Below are positions 57,805 through 64,000 of a stretch of 64,000 nt of DNA, piece by piece. Each line of letters opens with the position of its first letter. Positions within the stretch are counted from its first letter, which is position 1. This DNA comes from Streptomyces sp. BK340 (GTDB taxonomy: Bacteria; Actinomycetota; Actinomycetes; Streptomycetales; Streptomycetaceae), in the NCBI RefSeq assembly GCF_007827595.1, contig NZ_VISR01000019.1, positions 124,001 to 188,000 on the forward strand, given 5' to 3'. Below the pieces are notes generated by a model that was not told where the DNA came from, ran no database searches, and saw only the letters and a list, made by a program, of their open reading frames with translations. A program made the translations under genes and the position numbers.

Positions 57805-58425
57805 CTATCCGCCGAAGGGGACCCCATCGACCACGCCACCGGTCACTCCATCGACCGCACCACCGGTCAGGCCGCCGGCCACACCACTGGTGAGGCCGCT
57901 GATGGGGCCGCTGGCGAGACCGCCGACAACACCACCGGTGCCACCGTGGCGAACGCCGCCACCAATCCCCCCACCACCCTCACCATCCCCATCAATCTCC
58001 CCCTCGCTCTCGCCATCACCTTCGCCGCGCTCTCCACTCCTGCCACCGGGCCGCCGCTCGATGAGGTGCTTGACGAGGCGAACGAGTTCCGCGGGTTCGA
58101 AGGGCTTGGCGAGGAAGGCGTCGACGCCGACGTCGAGGCCGGTCTCGACCTCGTACTGGGTGCAGGCGCTGATGATGGCGAGGGGAAGATCACGCGTCCG
58201 TGGATCGGCCCGAAGCCGAGCGGCGGTCCGGAGCCCGTCCAACCGGGGCATGACGACATCGAGGGTGACGACATCGGGCCGCACCTGATGCACCACGTCC
58301 AGACACTCGGCACCATCGGCCGCGGTCACGACCTCAAGCCCCTCCAGCTCGAGGTTGACCCTGATCAGTTGCCGGATGACCTTGTTGTCGTCCACAACAA
58401 GCACCCGACCCGACGCGCCTGGCAC
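57805..58425 (-). CDS. Response regulator receiver protein with Gly-rich tail
   Basis: About 206 aa from GTG 58425; no strong ribosome-binding site, and the frame stays open to 58566. The receiver domain is complete: acidic pair in VLVVDDNK, phospho-acceptor Asp in VVTLDVVMPRLDG, Ser in IISACTQ, and Lys in FLAKPFEP. There is no DNA-binding output domain. The C-terminal 70 residues are a repetitive Gly/Val/Ser sequence (GGVRHGGTGGVVGGL and similar) that looks like run-on into expanding repeats. No partner kinase is in the window. It sits next to tRNA-Arg. Confidence 0.88.
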   Translation of the reverse strand: MPGASGRVLVVDDNKVIRQLIRVNLELEGLEVVTAADGAECLDVVHQVRPDVVTLDVVMPRLDGLRTAARLRADPRTRDLPLAIISACTQYEVETGLDVGVDAFLAKPFEPAELVRLVKHLIERRPGGRSGERGEGDGESEGEIDGDGEGGGGIGGGVRHGGTGGVVGGLASGPISGLTSGVAGGLTGGAVDGVTGGVVDGVPFGG

Positions 58426-58626
58426 AACTCGAGAGTAGGTCCGGACCGGCCACCGCGTCCGGGTTTTCCCCACTTCCAACCCCTGCGAGGGACCTGGGTC
58501 ATCCCGCCCTTGAACCCACCCCACCCCGACCAGGACACCCACCCCGGGAAACCCGTTCCTGATCACCCCGAAAGACCTGCTAGGGTTCTACCCGTCGCCG
58601 CAAGCGAGAAGCCAAGCGCCCGACAC

Positions 58627-58698
58627 GCCCCCGTAGCTCAGGGGATAGAGCAACGGCCTCCGGAGCCGTGTGCGCAGGTTCGAATCCTGCCGGGGGCA
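58627..58698 (+). tRNA. tRNA-Arg (anticodon CCG)
   Basis: 72-base cloverleaf: acceptor GCCCCCG pairs with CGGGGGC plus discriminator A. The D arm is GCTC..GAGC. Anticodon stem ACGGC/GCCGT encloses CTCCGGA (anticodon CCG, reading CGG). T arm is GCAGG TTCGAAT CCTGC. The 3' CCA is not encoded (ACCC follows). The integrase gene pointing toward it shows it is the attachment site of the adjacent element. Confidence 0.97.
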
Positions 58699-58700
58699 CC
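58660..58700 (+). other. Left attachment site (attL) of the integrated element, inferred
   Basis: The 3' half of tRNA-Arg, from the anticodon arm through the T arm to the gene end, is the usual crossover core for Streptomyces integrases of this class, because the element restores the tRNA. The matching copy should lie at the other end of the element, beyond the right edge, so the exact boundaries cannot be seen here. Confidence 0.6.
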
Positions 58701-58715
58701 CAGCATGAGGTGCCT

Positions 58716-58757
58716 GAAGACCCCGTCACCAGCGGAAACGCTGAGGCCGGGGTCTTC
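58716..58757 (+). terminator. Hairpin downstream of tRNA-Arg
   Basis: GAAGACCCCG pairs with CGGGGTCTTC around an inner AGCG-GAAA-CGCT hairpin, 18 bases after the tRNA. Likely terminates the tRNA transcript; since it lies beyond the predicted crossover core, it should belong to the element. Confidence 0.75.
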
Positions 58758-58907
58758 GCGTATGTGCAGGCAGATGCGGCCGGAAGCAGCCATTTGCCAC
58801 CGCTCACGTAATGACGACGTAATGATCTTGATGCGCTTCGCAGCAGGTCAGAGCATGTTTCGCGAGGCTCCACGCGTGGCCGTGTGGACCACCTGTGGAC
58901 AGACCGA

Positions 58908-58931
58908 AGCCCCGGACCGAAGTCCGGGGCT
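58908..58931 (-). terminator. Terminator of the integrase operon
   Basis: A 10-bp perfect stem AGCCCCGGAC with its complement around a short loop, 25 bases after the integrase stop. The rest of the gap 58699-58955 holds no gene. A repeated GACGTAATGA at about 58810-58822 could be an integrase arm site. Confidence 0.75.
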
Positions 58932-58955
58932 CCCGTGGTCGATCGGATCTTTGTG

Positions 58956-60338
58956 TCAGTCCGCCGGGTCCTCCCCCAGCCCCTGCATGATCCGGTCGTT
59001 CATCTCCTGCTCCTGGCCGTCGATGCACTTGGCGTAGATCTTCAGCAGCACGTCGACGGAGTGCCCCGCCCGAGCGGCCACCTCCGGCGCCGGCACACCG
59101 GAGTTGAGCCACTGGGACACCCCCGCGTGCCGAAGGTCGTACGGCCGCGCTGCCATCACCGAGTCGACCTGATGCGGCAGCAGCGCCAGGGCGCGCGCCT
59201 GCTTCCACACCCGGGAGTACGAGGACGCCGCGACGACGTTGCCCCGCTCGCTGGCGAACAGCCGGCCGTCCTCCGCCGTGCCGAACTCCTTGACGTGGTC
59301 CTGGAGCAGCCGCACGAGCGGCGGCGGAATGGGCACGGTGCGCACTTGCCCGGTCTCACGCTGCTTGAGCCCCCGGCGGTCGTGCGCCTCGCCGGAGTCC
59401 GTCCACGCCTTCCCTGCCGTGGGCCGGGTCTCGGCCAGCTCGATGCGGCCCCATCCCTTTTCCGGAAGCGTGCAGTCGGCCAGCCGCAGGCCCAGTGCCT
59501 CAGCGGGCCTCATCGCGGCGTAGTACAGGCAGCCGAAGAACGCCTGCAGCCGCCGCCCGCTCGCGCGGTCGTAGCCGCCCACGTATGTGAGCGCGGTCAG
59601 CAGCTCCCGAGCCTGCCGAGGGTTGACCACCACCCGCCGGTCGACCTCCTGCACCGCCCGCTTGCCCCGCTTGCGACGGACCCGGGACAGCGGGTTGGAA
59701 GTCAGCGCCTCCAGCTCGACGGCGTACTCCAGCACGTTGAAGACCACCGCCCGCCGACGCCGGTAGGTCTGAGTGGCGGCCGGCTTGCCATCGAGGCGCC
59801 GGGTCAGGGTATCGACTAACTCCTGTGCCCGGCTGCCTTCCGACAGTTCAGCCACGGGCAAGGAAGCCTTCGAAAGCCAAGCCAGCGCCGCGGCGATCTC
59901 CTCGGGCCGGTCCCTCTCCCGCCGAGGCGGGGGCAGCAGATAGGACCGCAGGGCCCGCCGGAGGACGTCCGGGGCAGGTCGGCCCCGCAGCGCCTTGACC
60001 GGAACCGGGAGGACGGTGGCCAGCGCGTCGGTCACGCTGTCGCGCTGCTTGGCCGACGCCTCCGGCCAACGGTCATCCAGGTACTTGAGGGCCAGCTCCA
60101 CGAAGCTCAGAGCGACCTTGCCGCCGCGCAGGGAGTCGGGCAGCCCCGTGACCGTGTCGAAGGCCTCTCCCCTGTCGGCGGCCCGCAGCAGCTTCGCGCG
60201 GAAGCGATCTGCCAGGGCCTTCGTCTTGTGCGACTCGTGGAAGGGATCTCCGCCCACCGACCACCGCACGAGGTATGTCGGCTTCTTGGCGGAACGATTG
60301 ATGCTCAGCTTCCAGATGACGACCTTGTACGACTTCAC
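58956..60338 (-). CDS. int: Site-specific tyrosine recombinase (integrase)
   Basis: 460 aa, GTG 60338, overlapping the excisionase stop (GTGA). N-terminal arm-binding region (KKPTYLVRWSVGGDPFHESHKTK), a core-binding SAM-like domain at about 85-215, then the catalytic domain. Catalytic residues: Arg in YYAAMRPAEALGLR, His-x-x-Arg reading as RPYDLRHAGVSQW, His in RAGHSVDVLL, and nucleophile Tyr in KIYAKCIDG. It integrates the element into the adjacent tRNA-Arg and, with Xis, excises it. Confidence 0.96.
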   Translation of the reverse strand: MKSYKVVIWKLSINRSAKKPTYLVRWSVGGDPFHESHKTKALADRFRAKLLRAADRGEAFDTVTGLPDSLRGGKVALSFVELALKYLDDRWPEASAKQRDSVTDALATVLPVPVKALRGRPAPDVLRRALRSYLLPPPRRERDRPEEIAAALAWLSKASLPVAELSEGSRAQELVDTLTRRLDGKPAATQTYRRRRAVVFNVLEYAVELEALTSNPLSRVRRKRGKRAVQEVDRRVVVNPRQARELLTALTYVGGYDRASGRRLQAFFGCLYYAAMRPAEALGLRLADCTLPEKGWGRIELAETRPTAGKAWTDSGEAHDRRGLKQRETGQVRTVPIPPPLVRLLQDHVKEFGTAEDGRLFASERGNVVAASSYSRVWKQARALALLPHQVDSVMAARPYDLRHAGVSQWLNSGVPAPEVAARAGHSVDVLLKIYAKCIDGQEQEMNDRIMQGLGEDPAD

Positions 60339-60550
60339 CGCGATCCCCCGTCCACTTCTTCCGCTCGCTCCTCCACCCAGGCGTCGAGCACGTCACGGCG
60401 GACCCGGAGTTCGCCGTTCGGTAGCCGGATGCAGGCTGGGGCGAGGTGGAGTTCACGCCAGCGGTAGAAGGTGCGGCGGGAGACTCCGCCCAGCTCCTCC
60501 AGGACCTGCCGCACGGTGAGGAGTTCGACGGCACTGCGGTCACGCACCAT
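60335..60550 (-). CDS. xis: Excisionase / helix-turn-helix DNA-binding protein
   Basis: 71 aa, ATG 60550. A small MerR/Xis-type winged helix: LTVRQVLEELGGVSRRTFYRWRE, then RLPNGELRVRRDVLDAWVEE. It overlaps the 3' end of the replication gene by 11 bases and the integrase start by four, so rep, xis and int share a transcript, as in pSAM2. It should bend att DNA and direct excision. Confidence 0.9.
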   Translation of the reverse strand: MVRDRSAVELLTVRQVLEELGGVSRRTFYRWRELHLAPACIRLPNGELRVRRDVLDAWVEERAEEVDGGSR

Positions 60551-61907
60551 GCGGACCACCGCCCTCCCCCACCGAGGCCGCGAGCAGCGCCGCTTCCGGG
60601 GAGTAACCCCGCCCTGCGTAGCGCCACTGCCCGACCACGGCCACGGGGTGACCCGCCAGGCCGAGCGTGTCGCGCTGTTCCTCGGCGCGGTGGTCGGCAC
60701 GGGCGCGGCGGAGTCCGCCCAGAGTGGTCGAGTATCGGCGGGACTTGGTCGAGAAGTGGCCGCCGTAGCCGAGCATGTGCGCCCAACGCCGCAGGCCGAG
60801 ATCAGCAAATGCGGGCAGGCCGCCGAGCCACCAGCAGGTAGCAATCATGCGGAGAACGTGAGCCCGCACCGGCAGAAGGACCATCTCTCGCGCGGACCGG
60901 ATGCGTCCGTCGACCGCGCCGGCCGACTCCGCACCCTTGGTCGCGTACTTGGCGATGTACCCGGCCACCGCCCCCGACGAGGGACGCTCCCCCATCTCGG
61001 AGGCGGCGACCGGACGCACGTCGACCTGAGTGCCGAAGCGCAGGTCGCGCGCTCCGACCACCGACGCCCCCGGAGCCCGAAGACGCACCCGTGCGACAGC
61101 GACCGGAACAGCGTCGGCGAGCAGATCGGTGGTTGCCCAGGAAGGCGGTAACGAGCCGGGCCCGTCCGGGCCGTCGAGCCGGACCACGGCATGGAAGTGC
61201 ACCAGGCCGCGCCGCTGGTACTCGGCGACCTTTGCGTACGAGACCCTGACCACCTCGGCCAGCTCCTGACGGTGCAGTCCGGCCTGCCGAGCGATCTCCC
61301 GCCTGAGCTCAATCCCGAAACGGTGCCAGAGCAGCCCCGCGCACGACTGCCACAGCACGGCCCCGGCGTAGTCGTAGCAGTGCGGGCAGAGCGGTTCTCC
61401 AAGGCAGGCATCCTCGGAGGCATGCCGAGCGGTGCAGCCGAGTGGGGCCCCGTGCGGGCAGAGCTGCACGTCCCGCCGGGGGCGACACGGGCGCACGCGA
61501 CCGGAGTGCTCCCGGCGAGTGTGGACCGGCCCGAAGCCGGGCGCGGTGAGAGTCGCGAACACCCGGGGGTGCCTGCTCACCGAGGGCGGCACCTCCTTGC
61601 CGCCGACCAGGCCGGCGCGTACGAGCTGATAGGTGTCCGCCTGATAGAGCCGGGAGCAAGCCGGGCACACCGAGGAACGGCGGTTGCCGCACGCTGTCAG
61701 CAGCCGCATCCCGGTCGGCTCGGAGCCGCCGAGGGCAGCCAGGGCCTCTCCCGTGCCGGTGTCGACCAGGGCGGCGGAGCCGACGAGGTGAATCGGATTG
61801 GTACAGCCGCCGAGGCGAATGACTGCGCGGCGCCAGGCGAAGAAGTCCGGCTGGGCGGCCCGCTCCAGGAGAGCGGCCACGTCCGGCGAGAGCTTGGGGC
61901 CGGTCAT
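60540..61907 (-). CDS. RepSA-like replication initiator
   Basis: 455 aa, ATG 61907. Matches the pSAM2 RepSA family, rolling-circle initiators of actinobacterial elements. It has Cys-rich zinc-like sites (CGNRRSSVCPACSRLY and CLGEPLCPHCYDY), the metal-binding HUH-type pair in RGLVHFHAVVRLD, and YIAKYATKGAE holding the probable nicking tyrosines. It overlaps the small upstream gene by four bases. It lets the excised element replicate before transfer. Confidence 0.92.
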   Translation of the reverse strand: MTGPKLSPDVAALLERAAQPDFFAWRRAVIRLGGCTNPIHLVGSAALVDTGTGEALAALGGSEPTGMRLLTACGNRRSSVCPACSRLYQADTYQLVRAGLVGGKEVPPSVSRHPRVFATLTAPGFGPVHTRREHSGRVRPCRPRRDVQLCPHGAPLGCTARHASEDACLGEPLCPHCYDYAGAVLWQSCAGLLWHRFGIELRREIARQAGLHRQELAEVVRVSYAKVAEYQRRGLVHFHAVVRLDGPDGPGSLPPSWATTDLLADAVPVAVARVRLRAPGASVVGARDLRFGTQVDVRPVAASEMGERPSSGAVAGYIAKYATKGAESAGAVDGRIRSAREMVLLPVRAHVLRMIATCWWLGGLPAFADLGLRRWAHMLGYGGHFSTKSRRYSTTLGGLRRARADHRAEEQRDTLGLAGHPVAVVGQWRYAGRGYSPEAALLAASVGEGGGPHGA

Positions 61908-62167
61908 CGGCGGTCACCCCCTTGGGGACCGAAGGCGTGCCCCATGACGGAGGCGATGGCTTCCGTTCGGGTCTTGGCGCTGAACCGGTACGTGGGGTCG
62001 GTCAGCCAGACGGCCGCGGCATGTCCGGGGCAGAGCCAGCGTTCTGTGCCGTCGAGGGCGACCAGGACGATCTGTTCTCGGCCTGTGCAGGTCGTGGGAT
62101 AGTCGGTGGAAGCCCGGAGGTCGCAGTCCGGCGCGTGGGATTTGCGCGGACGGTGGGCGGTGGACAC
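61904..62167 (-). CDS. Small hypothetical protein of the element
   Basis: 87 aa from GTG 62167, chosen because AAAGGAG lies ten bases upstream; ATG 62194 is an in-frame alternative. Contains CDLRASTDYPTTCTGREQIVLVALDGTERWLCPGHAAAVWL split over the middle, with three cysteines and a His that could bind zinc. No named family. Its stop overlaps the RepSA-like start (ATGA), so it is coupled to replication. The 221 bases upstream (62168-62388) hold no secure gene. Confidence 0.75.
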   Translation of the reverse strand: MSTAHRPRKSHAPDCDLRASTDYPTTCTGREQIVLVALDGTERWLCPGHAAAVWLTDPTYRFSAKTRTEAIASVMGHAFGPQGGDRR

Positions 62168-62388
62168 AGTGTGTGTGCTCCTTTCACTGCTCATGTGGCG
62201 GATGGAGTGGGCTCCTGGCGGGGTCGGGTTTGGCGACTTCGCGCCCCGTCGGGAGCCCGTGAGACGTGCGTTCACTGCCGGTCCTCGGACGGGACGCCGA
62301 CGGCCGGGTACAGGCGGTTGAAGTGATCTGACACGCACGAGCACCTTTCGTTCGGGCTGTTGCTGGATATCCGGGTCGGTGCGTGGGC

Positions 62389-62583
62389 TCAGAAGCGGAT
62401 CTGGCCAAGCAGGCTGTTCACTCCGGAGAGCAGGAACGAGACCAGCGGCGCGGCGAGGGTGTGGGAGAGCAGGAAGCCGAAGGCGCCGCAGAGCAGGGCG
62501 TCCAGCCGGCGCAGGTAGCGGATGTGCAGCAGGAACCAGATCGCGAGGCCGAGCAACAGCACGGCCGAGGTGGTGACCAGCAC
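62389..62583 (-). CDS. Small membrane protein of the element
   Basis: 64 aa, GTG 62583 with AAGGAG seven bases upstream. Two hydrophobic helices (about 3-20, VTTSAVLLLGLAIWFLLH, and 30-55, ALLCGAFGFLLSHTLAAPLV) with basic residues between. It sits 14 bases after the translocase gene. Small membrane proteins in this place are common in such elements and may aid spread of the plasmid form (Spd-like), but the function is unproven. Confidence 0.82.
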   Translation of the reverse strand: MLVTTSAVLLLGLAIWFLLHIRYLRRLDALLCGAFGFLLSHTLAAPLVSFLLSGVNSLLGQIRF

Positions 62584-62597
62584 TGTGACGCTCCTTG

Positions 62598-63920
62598 TCA
62601 GGCCGGGTCGGCGGACAGTTCAGGCAGTGCGGGAGTCAGGTGAGCGTGGGCGGCGGCGATGTCTTCGGCGTCCGCCTCGGTGATCAGATGCGACCGACCG
62701 CGTTCCCAGCCGTCGCCGGACGCCAGGACGGCAGTGCCGGCCTTTTCAGGTGCGATGGCCTGTGCGGCTTTCAGGGCGTCCGGGTTGAGGTCGCCGAGGG
62801 TCATTTCCGCCGTACCGGGGTCGGCAACTCGGTGACAGACCCGGCCGCCGAGCTGAGCACGCAGTGCGGTGACACCGGGCCCCAGGTCGGATCCGACGCG
62901 CTGTCCAGCGACGACGAGGAACACCCCGAGCGCGGCTCCGAGTTGGGCGAGTCGGATCAGCGCGGTGCCGGCTGCCTGTGCTTCGTCCTTCTCATGGCGT
63001 CCGGCGACGAGGAAGAGTTCCGCGATCTCGTCGACGATCACGACGACCGGTACCGGCCGTTCCTTCTCAGCGAGGCCCCAGATGTTGCGGACTCCGGCGG
63101 CGCGGCAGACCGTCATCCGATCGAGGGTGAGATCCACCAGCGCGGCCAGCAGCCGCACTGCCTGCGCCCGGTCTGTCGCCAGAGCTGACAGGCGGGGCCC
63201 GTAGAGCGACAGCTCCATACCGCCCTTGCAGTCGATACCGACGAGGGCGACCGACTGCGGAGCGAGACCCGCAACGAGAGCGTTGATCAGGGTCGACTTG
63301 CCGGAGCGCGTGGCCCCGACGATCAGCCAGTGCGGAACCCTGCGCAGGTCGATCACCCAGGACGCCCCGGTCTCCAGCGTGCCGACGACCACTCGCAGCA
63401 GCCGTCCCGGTTGTCGGATGTTCGGTGAGCGAGGTGCGGCCAGCGGATCGGCGTACATGGCGGCGATGCGTACGACGCCGGGCCGTCGAGGGGTGACCCG
63501 GACCGCGTGCACTTGCCAGCCCTCCGCCATGGCTGGGGCCGCCTTCACGAAGTCTGCCGGGAGTTGCCCGGGCAGCAGTCGGACCAGGAGGACGAAGCCA
63601 GCCTGCGTGGGCCGGATGAGCCCGTACCGAGGCACGCGCGGTTGAGGCGGCGGAGCGCCGTTGCCGACGAGCCCGGACACGACGGTCAGCGCGGGACGAC
63701 GACTAACGGCGAGCCGGCACCCGGCCATCAGCGCCCGCCAGGTACGAACGACGCGGAAGGCAGTCGCCGGGTAGCCAAGTAACAGCCACCAGGCGGCCGG
63801 ATACCTCCGGCGCAGAGCCGGGCTCGCGATCAGCAAGCCCGACACCACGACGGCGGTGGCCACGACAATCCGCCCCGGCCAGGTCGCCCCAGCGGACGGG
63901 TCGGAAGCCAGGACTATCAC
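62598..63920 (-). CDS. FtsK/SpoIIIE-type DNA translocase, TraSA-like transfer protein
   Basis: 440 aa, GTG 63920 with AAGGGGGG upstream. N-terminal membrane segment about 16-34 (GRIVVATAVVVSGLLIASP). The P-loop ATPase has Walker A GATRSGKST (about 210), Walker B VVVIVDEIAEL, and VVAGQRVGSDL and CHRVADPGTAEM segments of the FtsK core. Proteins like this move double-stranded DNA between mycelia as hexamers, without a relaxase. It overlaps the previous gene's stop by four bases (GTGA). Confidence 0.94.
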   Translation of the reverse strand: MIVLASDPSAGATWPGRIVVATAVVVSGLLIASPALRRRYPAAWWLLLGYPATAFRVVRTWRALMAGCRLAVSRRPALTVVSGLVGNGAPPPQPRVPRYGLIRPTQAGFVLLVRLLPGQLPADFVKAAPAMAEGWQVHAVRVTPRRPGVVRIAAMYADPLAAPRSPNIRQPGRLLRVVVGTLETGASWVIDLRRVPHWLIVGATRSGKSTLINALVAGLAPQSVALVGIDCKGGMELSLYGPRLSALATDRAQAVRLLAALVDLTLDRMTVCRAAGVRNIWGLAEKERPVPVVVIVDEIAELFLVAGRHEKDEAQAAGTALIRLAQLGAALGVFLVVAGQRVGSDLGPGVTALRAQLGGRVCHRVADPGTAEMTLGDLNPDALKAAQAIAPEKAGTAVLASGDGWERGRSHLITEADAEDIAAAHAHLTPALPELSADPA

Positions 63921-64000
63921 TGCCCGCCCCCCTTGGCGGCGGGCGCCGCGTGCAGGGGACGGATCTCCGCGGCGCGGTAGGCGATGCCGTGCCGCCCCTC
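63917..64000 (-). CDS. C-terminal end of an unidentified element gene
   Basis: The last 27 codons of a gene entering from the right edge, ending TGA at 63917-63919 with a 4-base overlap of the translocase start. The visible end reads GRHGIAYRAAEIRPLH then AAPAAKGGGQ. Too little to identify. The overlap and its high-GC codon use support it as coding. Confidence 0.6.
   Translation of the reverse strand, partial: EGRHGIAYRAAEIRPLHAAPAAKGGGQ

Larger units (their letters stand above)
58660..64000. mobile_element. Actinomycete integrative conjugative element (AICE), left portion
   Basis: From tRNA-Arg rightwards: integrase, excisionase, RepSA-like initiator, small protein, small membrane protein, FtsK/TraSA-type translocase and a further gene cut by the window end. 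All run leftward, with int-xis-rep overlapping. This is the pSAM2-type arrangement of elements that integrate in tRNA genes, replicate by rolling circle and transfer double-stranded DNA. The right end, regulators and remaining transfer genes are not visible. Confidence 0.9.

Noticed and set aside
62272..62334. A 20-codon GTG-started frame on the minus strand upstream of the small element protein
   Set aside because: It has a GAAAGG upstream and ends in a GTGA overlap with an in-frame extension of the next gene, which is intriguing, but it is too short and without any comparison to support as a gene.

Overview
The window is high-GC DNA with the codon bias, GTG/TTG starts and gene order of a Streptomyces chromosome. 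It has three parts: a natural-product gene cluster (about 1-40.7 kb), conserved core genes (about 40.7-58.7 kb), and the start of an integrative conjugative element inserted at a tRNA-Arg gene (about 58.7 kb to the right edge).

The cluster centres on two leftward non-ribosomal peptide synthetase (NRPS) genes. The complete one (4707 aa) has four modules, C-A-T / C-A-T / C-A-T / C-A-T-E. The next (N-terminal 1041 aa visible, running off the left edge) starts with another C-A-T. I read the adenylation pocket residues by eye. Module 1 is unassigned. Module 2 looks like a diaminobutyrate/diaminopropionate (Dab/Dap) pocket, module 3 like Asp, module 4 is unassigned but followed by an epimerase, and module 5 looks like Gly. 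Nearby genes fit these calls: an SbnA/SbnB pair makes 2,3-diaminopropionate, and a SyrP-like dioxygenase could beta-hydroxylate Asp. A translationally coupled leftward operon holds a type II thioesterase, stand-alone carrier protein, TrpB-like enzyme, acyl-CoA-dehydrogenase-like flavoenzyme, stand-alone adenylation enzyme, esterase, crotonase and the dioxygenase. Its adenylation enzyme carries the prolyl pocket known from pyrrole-2-carboxylate pathways. This suggests a pyrrole-2-carbonyl starter handed to the EntF-like first C domain. A rightward operon couples a class I terpene synthase and an MpaB-family oxygenase directly to the Dap genes, and a polyprenyl diphosphate synthase lies beside the NRPS promoter. 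The locus therefore looks like a hybrid peptide-terpenoid cluster. A CoA transferase, a CoA ligase, an F420-type oxidoreductase, an XRE-SARP-NB-ARC regulator, a TrmB/LuxR-like regulator and two small proteins (one with a signal peptide) complete it.

The core block, all leftward, is wecA, a SHMT paralogue, an LMW-phosphatase-like protein, a Sua5/YciO protein, prmC, prfA, rpmE, an LCP protein, rho, thrB, thrC, hom, lysA, an ArgS-like protein lacking its catalytic core, and a response regulator. As I recall the usual Streptomyces order, the atp operon follows wecA. Here the biosynthetic cluster sits there instead, so it appears inserted at that junction.

The right end carries tRNA-Arg(CCG), a tyrosine integrase, excisionase, RepSA-like initiator, small proteins, and an FtsK/TraSA-type DNA translocase. 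This is the int-xis-rep-tra layout of pSAM2-type elements. The far att site lies outside the window.
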